From Lineus longissimus (taxonomy: Eukaryota > Nemertea > Pilidiophora > Heteronemertea > Lineidae): a DNA stretch of 64,000 bases. The notes beneath the pieces are model-generated. The model was given only the letters and a program-made list of their open reading frames with translations. It was not told the origin of the DNA and did no database searches. A program made the translations under genes and the position numbers. Positions 1 to 10,341 of this stretch are shown here, piece after piece. Every line of letters starts with the position of its first letter. Position 1 is the first letter of the stretch. The stretch spans positions 6,202,501 to 6,266,500 of the forward strand of contig NC_088309.1 in the NCBI RefSeq assembly GCF_910592395.1, read 5' to 3'.

Positions 1-82
1 ATACTCGAGCATTTTTTCCCTAAATTCACAACAGATATTTAGCCCGGAGTTTAGCACAAACTTAGGGAGTAATAGGGGAATA

Positions 83-303
83 ATGTAGCGAAACGACCTA
101 CATCCATGTCGCGAAATGACCTACATCCATGTCGCGAAACGACTCCACCCATGTAGCGAAACGCCCTCCATGTAACGAAACGACCGTACCCATCATGTAG
201 CGAAACGACTCCACCCATGTAGCGAAACGACCTACCATGTAACGAAACGACCGCCACATGTAGCGAAACGACTGGTAGCGAACTGGCAATGTAGCGAAAC
301 GAC
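83..303. repeat. Degenerate 17-21 bp minisatellite
   Basis: About ten head-to-tail copies of a unit close to ATGTAGCGAAACGACC, with spacers such as TCCACCC or TACATCC between cores. Unit length drifts between about 17 and 21 bases and some copies carry GTCGCG or GTAACG in place of GTAGCG. It lies about 280 bases upstream of the GANAB coding exon, so probably in a 5' UTR intron or the promoter. Open frames through it on the minus strand are artefacts of the repeat. Confidence 0.85.
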
Positions 304-579
304 AGTAAACCCCTTGATTATGTACATTGACCTGTTTTGCTTGTTCAAGCTTCTTTTCATTAGGCCTAAAAGTGTTGATCATCCAAATAAGTCCATTCTT
401 AACCTCGCAAGAACGGGCTGTCCCTTGGAGCCGTCCTACAATGTAAGATGAGCTCTTTGCGGCCATGTTTCATTGTGTGTCAATATGTGTTTTGTTGAGC
501 AATAAACATTTCCCATATCTTGTTTCCTATCTTGCACTGACAGTATTTAAAAATCTTATCTTTCCAGGTCAACTATAAG

Positions 580-3369
580 ATGGCGCTGCCCAGGTTACCA
601 TTCCTAAGCCTGACTACAATTCTGGTTGTTCTTAGCCACCTCTCTACGGCCGTCGACCGATCAAACTTCAAGACATGTGACCAGAGTGGATTTTGCAAAC
701 GGCATCATAATATGCAGCCGGGTGCCTCAGCCTACGAGGCATTGATGGATACTCTAGACATTAAAGAGGCTGGGTTGACAATGACTCTGTTGAATGCAAA
801 GGACAGTGTTAAGTTCAAGTTAGAGGTGTCGGGGCTTTCGGGCGGAATGGTTCGAATGAGGATAACTGAGCTTGAACCTTTACGGCCAAGGTATGAGCCA
901 CCTGTTGGTGATACTCTGGTGAGTGAACCAGAGTTGGGTGGGATAACCGTTGAGAAGAAATCTGACCAAGTTTTGGTTGGATATAACGAGTATCAGCTTG
1001 TCATCCAGGCAAAACCATTCAGACTTGACATTGTAGAAGGCAACACCCTAATCCTCAGTGTCAATTCCAAGGGGCTGTTGAAATTCGAACACTCCAGGAA
1101 CAAGGGCGATGTGGAGGTGAAAAAGCCTGAGGAACAAGCGGGAGAGGAGGCCAAGGAAGGGGATGAGGAAACTAAACCTGACCCTCAACCTGCTGAGGAA
1201 CCTGATCTATGGGAAGAGTCATTCAAGGGTCACGCTGACACTAAACCTAATGGACCTACTTCCATTGGTTTGGATTTTGCTTTCCCAGGATTTGAACATG
1301 TCTACGGTATTCCTGAGCATGCTGATTCCCTGGCCCTGAAATCAACAAAAGGTGGCGATCCCTACCGTCTTTACAATCTCGACGTCTTCGAATATGAGCT
1401 CTACAACCCCATGGCCCTCTATGGATCCGTGCCGTTGATGCTGGCACACAACGTAGAGAGAACAATCGGACTATTTTGGTTGAACGCTGCCGAGACCTGG
1501 GTTGATATTAGTAACAGTAAAGCAGATAAGTCTGTGTTCAGTAAGGTTGTTGACTTTGTTAAGGGGGACAATGACTTGCCTGAAGTGGACACCCACTGGT
1601 TTTCTGAGAGCGGTATCATTGATGTCTTCTTCCTACTGGGACCTTACCCTGACTCAGTATTCAATCAATATGGATCATTGACTGGAACCACTCCGCTGCC
1701 ACCTCTGTTCGCTATTGCGTATCATCAGAGTAGGTGGAACTACAATGATGAGGAAGACATCAAACGACTTGATGCCATGTTTGATGAGCATGACATCCCT
1801 GTTGATGCTCTTTGGTTAGACATTGAACATACAGAAGGCAAACGATACTTCACGTGGGACAAGACAAAATTTCCACATCCTGATGATATGGTCAGGAACA
1901 TATCTAAGAAAGGTCGGAAGATGGTTACAATTATTGACCCACACATCAAGAGAGATGATGGATGGGAACTGCACAAAGAAGCCCAAAGCAAGGCACTCTA
2001 TGTGAAGAACAAGGATGGGAATGAGTATGACGGATGGTGCTGGCCTGGGTCGTCAAGCTATCTCGACTTTGTTGACCCCTCTGTTCGTGAGTGGTGGGCC
2101 GATCGATTCAATCCAACTCTCTATGAGGGCTCCAACTATCACCTGTTCACTTGGAATGACATGAATGAACCATCAGTTTTCAACGGTCCTGAAGTCACAA
2201 TGTACAAGGACAATAAGCACTTTGGTGGTTGGGAGCATAGGGATGTACACAACATCTACGGTTTGTATGTGCAAATGTCCAGTGCACTTGGTCTGATCAA
2301 AAGGTCGGATAATAATGAGCGTCCATTTGTTCTGTCACGGGCAGTGTTTGCCGGTTCTCAGCGATGGGGTGCCATCTGGACTGGCGACAACACCGCTGAA
2401 TGGTCACACTTGAAGATCTCTGTTCCTATGATCCTCTCTCTGAGTGTAACTGGCATCTCATTCTCCGGGGCAGACGTTGGAGGTTTCTTCAGGAATCCCG
2501 ATAATGAGCTCCTGACCAGATGGTATCAGGCGGCTGCCTACCAGCCGTTCTTCCGTGCCCATGCCCATGTGGACACCCGTCGCCGCGAACCATGGCTACT
2601 TCCAACGGAGAACAAGCAGATAATTCGCTCTGCCATCCGGGCACGCTACTCCTTGCTACCATTCTGGTACACCCTCTTCTACCAGGGAGAAACAAGTGGT
2701 AGTCCCGTTATGAGGCCGCTGTGGGTGGTTTTCCCAAAAGATGCTGCCACCTTTGCCATGGATGATCAGTATATGTTAGGTAATGCTCTGTTGGTCCATC
2801 CAGTGACCGAGAGTGGCGCGACAAGTGTCTCTGTCTATTTCCCCGAAGGGATATGGTATGATATTGACAACTACAAGAGATTTGTTGGCCCCAAGACCGA
2901 GTCAATTCCAGTCACCCTCAGCAAGACACCAGTATTCCAGAGGGGCGGTGCCGTCATTCCACGTAAAGAGAGAATTCGCCGAGCCGCCAACTTGGGCCGT
3001 TACGACCCCTATACTCTCATTGTGTGCCTTGATAAAGATGGTACAGCATATGGGGATTTGTACATAGATGACTATCATACATTCCGTTACAAAAAGAGAG
3101 AGGAGTTTATCCATAGAGCCTTTTTATTCCGAGATAATAAATTGGAAAATAAGAATGTAGACATGAATGGTAAATATACCACAAAGTCTTCGCTAGAACG
3201 GGTCGTTATTGCTGGTTTGAAGAAGAAACCAACAAAAGTAGAAGTTTCAGGTATATTTTATAAAGCAAGAGCATTGGACTTTTCCTATTCGGGAGAGAAA
3301 TATTTGCTTGTTATTAGGTTGCCAATGGTTAACATAGGTGATGACTGGACAATAGCGCTGGAATACTAA
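580..3369 (+). CDS. GANAB: Neutral alpha-glucosidase AB (glucosidase II catalytic alpha subunit)
   Basis: Encodes 929 residues, the usual length for glucosidase II alpha, which removes the two inner glucoses from N-glycans in the ER lumen and so controls entry to the calnexin cycle. Residues 1-24 form a signal peptide, followed by the family-typical NFKTCDQSGFCKR. The GH31 core is complete: the catalytic nucleophile is D527 in WNDMNEPS, the likely acid/base is D603 in TGDNTAEW, and the substrate-site segment FRAHAHVDTRRREPW follows. There is no KDEL tail, as expected for a subunit held in the ER by its beta partner. A splice acceptor at 566-567 precedes the start codon by 12 bases, so the gene has a 5' UTR intron, but the whole CDS is one exon. 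That is unusual for a gene with many introns in vertebrates. An acidic, low-complexity insert (about residues 170-210) separates the N-terminal domain from the barrel. Confidence 0.96.
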   Translation: MALPRLPFLSLTTILVVLSHLSTAVDRSNFKTCDQSGFCKRHHNMQPGASAYEALMDTLDIKEAGLTMTLLNAKDSVKFKLEVSGLSGGMVRMRITELEPLRPRYEPPVGDTLVSEPELGGITVEKKSDQVLVGYNEYQLVIQAKPFRLDIVEGNTLILSVNSKGLLKFEHSRNKGDVEVKKPEEQAGEEAKEGDEETKPDPQPAEEPDLWEESFKGHADTKPNGPTSIGLDFAFPGFEHVYGIPEHADSLALKSTKGGDPYRLYNLDVFEYELYNPMALYGSVPLMLAHNVERTIGLFWLNAAETWVDISNSKADKSVFSKVVDFVKGDNDLPEVDTHWFSESGIIDVFFLLGPYPDSVFNQYGSLTGTTPLPPLFAIAYHQSRWNYNDEEDIKRLDAMFDEHDIPVDALWLDIEHTEGKRYFTWDKTKFPHPDDMVRNISKKGRKMVTIIDPHIKRDDGWELHKEAQSKALYVKNKDGNEYDGWCWPGSSSYLDFVDPSVREWWADRFNPTLYEGSNYHLFTWNDMNEPSVFNGPEVTMYKDNKHFGGWEHRDVHNIYGLYVQMSSALGLIKRSDNNERPFVLSRAVFAGSQRWGAIWTGDNTAEWSHLKISVPMILSLSVTGISFSGADVGGFFRNPDNELLTRWYQAAAYQPFFRAHAHVDTRRREPWLLPTENKQIIRSAIRARYSLLPFWYTLFYQGETSGSPVMRPLWVVFPKDAATFAMDDQYMLGNALLVHPVTESGATSVSVYFPEGIWYDIDNYKRFVGPKTESIPVTLSKTPVFQRGGAVIPRKERIRRAANLGRYDPYTLIVCLDKDGTAYGDLYIDDYHTFRYKKREEFIHRAFLFRDNKLENKNVDMNGKYTTKSSLERVVIAGLKKKPTKVEVSGIFYKARALDFSYSGEKYLLVIRLPMVNIGDDWTIALEY

Positions 3370-3381
3370 TTTTTAGGTACG

Positions 3382-3387
3382 AATAAA
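3382..3387 (+). promoter_or_regulatory. Poly(A) signal AATAAA after GANAB
   Basis: A canonical AATAAA lies 12 bases after the GANAB stop codon and would give a very short 3' UTR. Later signals could also be used. Confidence 0.45.
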
Positions 3388-6067
3388 TCTTTGTGAAAGG
3401 CGGTCTGTTCAACAACTTTTTACACCCAACTTTCATCCATTTTTGCCACTACTACTGTAAACCTTGAAATTCAATTATGTTCAATAGTACATGTACTGTA
3501 AACACTTGCAAAAATTCACCTGCTAACCTGGTACCAGTAATTCTGGTAGCCGCCAGTGTACTTTCTGTGTACATATTCTTGCCGTGCTGATGATATGGCT
3601 CTGTCTTGTCCCTCCAGTGTGTCCAAAAATTTTGATTTGGAATGACAGTGTGCGGTATCCTTTTCATCTTAAAATATGTGACATTAAAGAATGTCTGGAA
3701 GAGGTCTGGAATTGACTTAGTTGCCAGGCCTTGGACTGTGCACCTTAGGTAAATTTGGGATCGATCTAGACCATGCGATGGACGGGACACAGCCAACTTT
3801 AGGCCACACTTTTTTATCACTTGGATTAAAACACAAAACCATGTGGGAAGGGAAAATAAAAATGATGGGTAAATTGGGTCTCAAAACTAAACAAAACAAG
3901 GTCAATTTTGAAGCAAGGGCTTCATACTAAAAATGATATTTTCAAATGAAATGTTTGCTGTGTTTTATCAAAATATGAAAAAAAATAACCACAAAATATA
4001 AATTTTTACAGCATGCATTCTAAAGGCTTTAAAAGTCCTTTCGATTATAAAACTTTTCCTCCTTCATTAAGAATTGATGTGCTGAAATTTTATTTTTTTT
4101 ATTCCGTTTTCTCCAAAACCACAGGGGGCAGATTTGTAATCCAAATATTATGATAAAAAATGTGGCCTTACAGTAACCGTTTCAGTAATTAGCTTCTCAG
4201 TTGTTTGTGTTGAATTGGATAGTGTGATTTGACCACAGTAACATACATAGGGGCCTAGTTGCAATCTCCATGCACTGGTCTCTCATATGTGCTTTTGTAT
4301 AAAGTGCTCAGCAGATTCATCTCTAAGAGACTTTTACAAAGAGTGTCTCAAATTTTTTCCGAAATGATGTGATTGTGTTGTTGTCCTATGAAAAGCGTCC
4401 CAGTCCAAACATTTTCTATTTAAATGAATTCAGACAAGACTGATTTGACTTTGATTGAACAAGCGGAGTTCTTACTTCTTACATTGTATTGAAAAAGTAC
4501 ATGAATATTTCATTGGTTTTGAATTATGATGTATTAAAATTGTCTGAAAGGCTGCTGCTCTGTCACTCTGGTCAGGTGCTGTCTTGACCTTAGAGATTAC
4601 AAATGTACTGCACTTGCCTTATAATGGATGATATTATGCTGCCATGAGTCCGGATGGCCCCTGACCAGTTTTATAGTTTCAGGGCAATCGAAGACTGACT
4701 TGACCTGTCAAATATCATGAGAGTGGGCATGTCCTTAAAATTTATGCTTAGAAAACCGTCCAGAAGTTGCAAAAATACCAGCTCAGAATGACGTTTAGAC
4801 AATTGTCCAGATGTGAGCAGTTTTTTTCTTCAAATTTCTTATCTTAATTAATACTTATGATTGCGACCTTTCTCAGTGCATGTACATAGTGTGTTTGTAT
4901 GATTGAGTGCATTTTGCATTTTGGGTTCATATACCATTTGTACACTAATTTCTTTATAAGGCCAAGGCACATAGAAGATGTGTTGCCACATAATGCGCAT
5001 GTTATGATTGACACATGAACGAAAGTTCAGGGTACATTGCACATTGGTTCCAAAAGACTTCTGTTCATGCGTGAATCGTGCCATGTGATGAAACACATCA
5101 TTATGGTGCATGTCATCAAGGCTTGTCATCATGGTGCCTTGGGCCAGGTTTACATCTACAGGTTATCCTGTCCTGGCCAAATACAGCTGGTCTCATTATT
5201 TCATACATGTACAATCATCTTTGTTTAGGATGGGAGCATCATGTTGTGAACTGTGTGCTGTTCTTTTGTGCTTAACATGTGCTATGTTTTTTGCGTAATT
5301 TAATCTAGATATTGAATGTAAATTAGAAGTGTTTCCTTGGTAGGATGTGAGTGTTCCTGTGGTAGACTATGACCTGTCAAATATGGTGCCACTACACAGA
5401 TTATCTGGTGAAAGAGACTCAGTAGCTTAGGTGGTCAGTGCTTTTAGGTCACGGAGTTCTTCCCGAGTGCAAAAGTTAGTTTCCCTCTTGCTTTAGACAT
5501 TTTCAGGGCATGCTACGCTACATGTACCTTGGAAGAGCAATCCTACCTTGCTCTAGAATTTGTTAAAGGGTTTCTATTGGGCCGCTCTACCTTTAAAAAT
5601 TGCTGGCCACATTACCTTGTGTTGCACACTGGCAAAACTTCATGAATATCAAGCAGGGCACCCCCACCTTGAGAAAACCTTGAGAAGAACTCTACACAAT
5701 GTACAGTGAATTTAAGATAATTTAACTACATTTGTTTTGTAATTGTACTTAATTGAAACGGTGGAAATTGTCTGATTTTCTTTTGTATCTATAGTACACC
5801 TCGGACACTGAATGATTTGCAACATGTATGACATGTTGTTATTCTGGCTTGAGTCGGGTTGCTGTCCTCGTCCTGGTGATGAGTGCCAGTTTTGCCCCAC
5901 TTTGTTATTTGTTTATCGTTGGCACTGGGATCGATAAGTGCTTTGTCAACTCGAATGAAAATGCCACACAACCTACATCATTGGCCTTTCCATCTACTGA
6001 CACTCTTTTAAAGAGTCGCTCAGTGTCTTTATCATATTTCATTCAGAGTTTTGTCTTCATGGCATAA

Positions 6068-6187
6068 TGGGTGATATGAATAAAGACTAGCAAATGCTTT
6101 TATTTCAATTTTGTACAGAAAGGCCTAGTGTAAATGTACATGGAGTTTCAGATAAAAGCATTTGCTAGTCTTTATTCATATCACCCA
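6068..6187. mobile_element. 120-bp hairpin (foldback) MITE, copy 1
   Basis: The first 36 bases (starting TGGGTGATATGAATAAAG) are repeated as a perfect inverted copy at the end, around a 48-base loop. A second copy in the opposite orientation lies at 45326-45445 with a related loop containing CTCCATGTACA. Two copies with a shared loop and inverted arms show a mobile family rather than a chance palindrome. No clear target duplication is seen. Confidence 0.85.
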
Positions 6188-6999
6188 GTTTGCCTTGGGA
6201 AGGTGCTTTCTAGTTTGTAACTAGTGAGCCTTTGTTCAAGATGGCCAGGCCCATTTGAAGGTGGAGACTTGCCTGCCAAGCTCCTCCTTCAGAAACTATT
6301 GAAAAATTGAAATAATTCTGTCTGCAAATCAAGAGGTGTTACTGTATTAATGCGGCAAGCTCGCACTGTTGTTGCATCGAATTGAATACACTAGTTCTTG
6401 TCACAGCAGGCTTGTCAGAATCCTTTGTCAAATAAATTTTATCCGGGTATAAGGCTCTTGAGTTCCTTTCACATCTCAATTCTATATGCCACAATAGAGC
6501 CAAACAAGTCAAATGTTGTTCATAATAGACATATTCAGTTTGATGAACCCGTGTGAAGTTGCTTTTCTCATGTTCTGTGAACTGTACATAAGGCCTATCA
6601 CCATTATCGAAGTTCTCAATAAAACTAAATCAGTGTCCTAATCACGCCTGGATGTTACTTTGTCTTCACAGGCTGTCCGAGGAATGTTCGTTGTCACTGC
6701 GAGTGGCTGTGTAGGTCAGAGACATCCAAGGGGACAGGACATCCACTCTCGATTCTGCATGAATAAGATTGCCCTCTTTTATCCTGAAATAACCTGATAT
6801 GAAACCCTTGTTCGTCAGGATGCATGGAGGAGGAACATACTGTAAGGAGACGTCTCAAAACCCAGCTGTAACATACAAGAACGTATTTTATGGAAAGCTC
6901 CACCCTGAAAACTTCTGAAGCCCAGAAGTTCTCTGATTGCGACAAGCAGCCTGGGGCAGGGACAGTTTCAGAGCCAAGGCATCTATGGATAGATAACAT

Positions 7000-7690
7000 T
7001 GATCCACTTCAGTCCTTGTGCAACATTGAACAGAAGACACCGTCACAGATGTTGCTTTAATACCGAGACCAGATTGTGACTTAGCTTTGTCTATCGTCCT
7101 TAGTGGCCTGTCCTTAGGCAATATCGATGGCTTGAACAGAAGACACCATGGCATAGGTTATTTTCATGCCGAGACCGGATTGTGACTTAAATTGCCTGTC
7201 GTCCTTGGTGATCAGTGCTCAGCTCGTTGTCCTTGCATGATGTCCTGTCCTCATGCAAAGAAGTTTTCATGTAAAGACTAGATTGTGACTTAGCAAGTCT
7301 ATCATCCTTGGTGTTCTGTCCTCAATCAACTTCTATGGTTTAAACCAAAACATACCATCCAAAGTTTCTATGTACTGAAGACAAAGACAGGGCTTGTTTG
7401 TTGTCAAAAAAATGTTTCTATTACCTACCAGCTTGTTTTTCGTCCTTGGGGCCCTACCCTTATGCAACCTCCGTCGCATGAAACGGAACACACCAAGTTC
7501 TTTCTATATGCCAAGAGCAGATTGTGGCTTTGCTTGTCTATCGTCCTCGTTGGTGTCCTGCCCTCATGGAACTCCATGGCTTATAACAGAAGCCATCACA
7601 GAAATTGCTTCTATGCTAAGACCAGATTATGACTCTTGTCTATCGTCCTTTGTGTCCTGCCCCCATGAACCACCATGAACCAAAGACGCC
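7000..7690. repeat. Degenerate tandem repeat, period about 105 bp
   Basis: The block AGACCAGATTGTGACTTA, followed by a TCTATCGTCCTTGGTG-like block and a TGTCCTCATGCAA-like block, recurs near 7067, 7171, 7275, 7511 and 7617. Spacings are about 105 bases, with one double gap of about 240. Copies are diverged and contain small indels. Open frames across it are not conserved from copy to copy. Confidence 0.8.
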
Positions 7691-8775
7691 GTTCCCAATA
7701 TTTTCGGATACGAAACATGCAAAAGGGCCTATATATTTCGTCCCGAAACTCTCCGTGTCATTTGTGGCGTAACGGGAAATTCTGACTACATTCTAAAACT
7801 GCATGTTTTCGTTTTCATGGTTATTTTGTCCGTCATGTGCGCGTCTTTAGATGAAATTTAATTGCGTATAGATGACAATTCACGTCAACTCTCAGTGGCC
7901 AAGTATATTGAATCGTGTATTGATTGTGACCAAAATCACACTCTAGAAGTTTACATTGTTGAACCCACCAATACTGAACCAACGACAATGCTACTTTATA
8001 GAAAGTATGCTCATGTCATGACCCTGAGTGATAGGTCCGTTCTATCGGCTATTATTATTATATTATATATGGGCCGATCGGTATTCCACTCTACTCGCGA
8101 GAAACGTCTTTAAGGTTAAGTCGAAGTGCGATTTGATATAAAAGCACTGTAGTCAGATTTCGAGGAGGATTATTTTGAGCAGTTTGACGGATGCGTGTTC
8201 TTTTTGAACCAAAGGGTGTTCAGCCTTCGGCTATTTCTTTGGGACATCCTATTCATGCGACGCCAATCTTCACATTCTGAACAGCACCGGTCGACAGTGA
8301 CAGTTGGACACTACGACAGGCGCGTACGTTCATTTTGATATACATGTAGTTCTTTTAAAGGGTTGGATGAGACAATCGCATGATCTCGTCCACTTTATAG
8401 CCGCAAAACAACGCGATTGTATCGTGCCATCGCAAGCCCTTATGCCCTAAATGTATTGGGGTCCGCTGGGCCTCGTCCCGGAGCACAGTAAACACCAAGG
8501 ACACATGCAACACGGCAGCCAACAAGAGATCATGACAAAGAATGTCACATCCTCTTGTTGCCAAGAATGTCACATCCTATCCTACGTCGGAGAGGACATT
8601 GGACATTCACATGTTTTCGTCCATTTATTGCTAAGTCATTGTAGGCAATACCAATTTTAGGCCCACATACTAATCCCGCCACAAGCTTATCAACCTCAAT
8701 AACTTGATTTTTTACACTGACACAAATCTTGACTTGTATTTCAGACGAGGACGAAAGAGAGGGCAAGGCGACACC

Positions 8776-10341
8776 ATGAACGCCGGTAGAATATGCCTGG
8801 TACTGCTGGCACTCGTGCTTCTGGCAGTCTCACCCACCAAAGGAAAGAAGGTCCTTCTCATAGGATTCCCCTTCACGAGTCACATGAACGAGCTGATGGC
8901 AGTCGGTCGGGAATTGGTCTCCAAGGGACACCAAGTTTACGCCATCATGGATGTGAATAAGCTGGGTGAGAAACGATTCCAGGGTACTGGGCTGAAATTC
9001 TTGACCTACGATTCCCTGGACAAGGAGCAAAAGGCAATTGAAGAGGTTGAGGAGAAGTGGCCAGAAATATGCTTCCGTACCCAGACGACCAGCATTAAGG
9101 CGATGATGGATGCACTGGCGAGTATAATTCAGCCCATTGGGACATACGAATGCTCACGTATGCTCAGTGATGATAAACTGCTCCAGCAAATACGCGATGT
9201 AAACTTTGATATCTCTCTCCTCGATGCCATCTATTACTGCAGCTACTTGATTCCGTTCAAGCTGGACATTCCTTACGTGTCAATGGGAAGCTTCAATCAT
9301 GTTTGGAAGTCACGTCTGCACCCTGTCGCTTCACACCAGCCGTGCAAGATTGAGCGGGACAACAGTTTTACCAACCGGCTGAAACACTTCTTCCTCGGTA
9401 TGATAGTCGAGCATAATCTTCCCGATCTTTTCATGGATCAGAGTAAATTTTTAGACTACGATACGCCAAGGCCTTACAGTTCCCTTTCCGAGCTTGTTGA
9501 AAAGTCGTCTCTGTTTTTAATCAATCAGAATACCGTTGGAAGCTGCGCAGCGCCATCAACGCCGAATGTCATTTATGTTGGTGGTTTGACGAACAAGCCC
9601 GCGAAGCCATTGAACGTTGAATACAGCCAAATTGTTGCCGAAGCAAGGGATGGTGTCATCGTGATGTCATTTGGGTCAGGCATGTCTAAAATGCCAAAGG
9701 AATTTGTGAGAAAATTCATGTGGGCATTTGCTCAGATTAAACAGGTTGTGATCTGGCGTTTGAAGACGACCTATGATCTTGAAGTTCCACCGAATGTCAA
9801 CATTGTTGATTGGATGCCGCAGAATGATCTCCTGGCAGACGACAGGGTCCAATTGTTTATAACCCACTGTGGAAACAACGGACAGTATGAAGCGATTTAC
9901 CACGGAGTGCCCATGATAGGTTCTCCACTCTATGGAGACCAGGCCGACAACGCCGCGAGGATGGTCCACAAAGGTTACGGGTTGCAGATTCAGATCGCTT
10001 CATTCACGGCAGAGGAACTGCTTGAGAAAATAAACGAAGTCATTAGAAACCCCAAATATCGCGCCAACATGAAGATAGCATCGAAGATCCACAAGAGCCT
10101 CCCAGACCCGATAAGACAGTCCGTCTACTGGATCGAACACGTCATGGAACACGGAGACGGACACTTGCGCACCGTCCTGAGCGAGATGAGTCCGACAGAG
10201 TTCCTCATGTTTGATATTTTCGCGGTCTTGTTTGTACTTCTTGGGGTAGTTGCGTTCCTTTTGAAGTTATTGTTATGTTTTGTATATCGGAAATTATCAG
10301 GGTCCGGCTCGCTATCCGACAGATCGAAGAAACAAAATTAG
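8776..10341 (+). CDS. UDP-glucuronosyltransferase (UGT family), single coding exon
   Basis: Encodes 521 residues, the normal length for an animal UGT, which transfers a sugar from UDP-sugar to small lipophilic molecules at the luminal face of the ER. An N-terminal signal peptide (about 1-22) precedes KKVLLIGFPFTSHMNEL. The UGT signature runs from about residue 357 to 400 with the donor-binding core THCGNNGQ (T363-H364-C365) and EAIYHGVPMIGSPLYGDQADN. HCG replaces the common HGG. A membrane helix lies at about 483-507, and the cytosolic tail ends in KKQN, which fits the KKXX ER-retrieval rule. A splice acceptor at 8743-8744 lies just upstream, so a 5' UTR intron is likely. I chose the ATG at 8776 because it starts the signal peptide. 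The substrate cannot be inferred. Confidence 0.93.
   Translation: MNAGRICLVLLALVLLAVSPTKGKKVLLIGFPFTSHMNELMAVGRELVSKGHQVYAIMDVNKLGEKRFQGTGLKFLTYDSLDKEQKAIEEVEEKWPEICFRTQTTSIKAMMDALASIIQPIGTYECSRMLSDDKLLQQIRDVNFDISLLDAIYYCSYLIPFKLDIPYVSMGSFNHVWKSRLHPVASHQPCKIERDNSFTNRLKHFFLGMIVEHNLPDLFMDQSKFLDYDTPRPYSSLSELVEKSSLFLINQNTVGSCAAPSTPNVIYVGGLTNKPAKPLNVEYSQIVAEARDGVIVMSFGSGMSKMPKEFVRKFMWAFAQIKQVVIWRLKTTYDLEVPPNVNIVDWMPQNDLLADDRVQLFITHCGNNGQYEAIYHGVPMIGSPLYGDQADNAARMVHKGYGLQIQIASFTAEELLEKINEVIRNPKYRANMKIASKIHKSLPDPIRQSVYWIEHVMEHGDGHLRTVLSEMSPTEFLMFDIFAVLFVLLGVVAFLLKLLLCFVYRKLSGSGSLSDRSKKQN

Larger units (their letters stand above)
3388..8744. other. Spacer between GANAB and the UGT gene
   Basis: About 5.3 kb of AT-rich sequence with no convincing coding exon on either strand. 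It holds a hairpin MITE at 6068-6187, a 105-bp tandem repeat at about 7000-7690 and a possible tRNA-like A box near 5413. The last few hundred bases lead to a splice acceptor at 8743-8744 and probably include the UGT promoter and first intron. Confidence 0.6.

Noticed and set aside
51-466. Minus-strand frames rich in GRFATW/ESFRYM peptides
   Set aside because: They are translations of the upstream minisatellite and show no features beyond the repeat.
5405-5470. tRNA-like segment with TAGCTTAGGTGG
   Set aside because: Only an A box is present; no B box or cloverleaf can be drawn.
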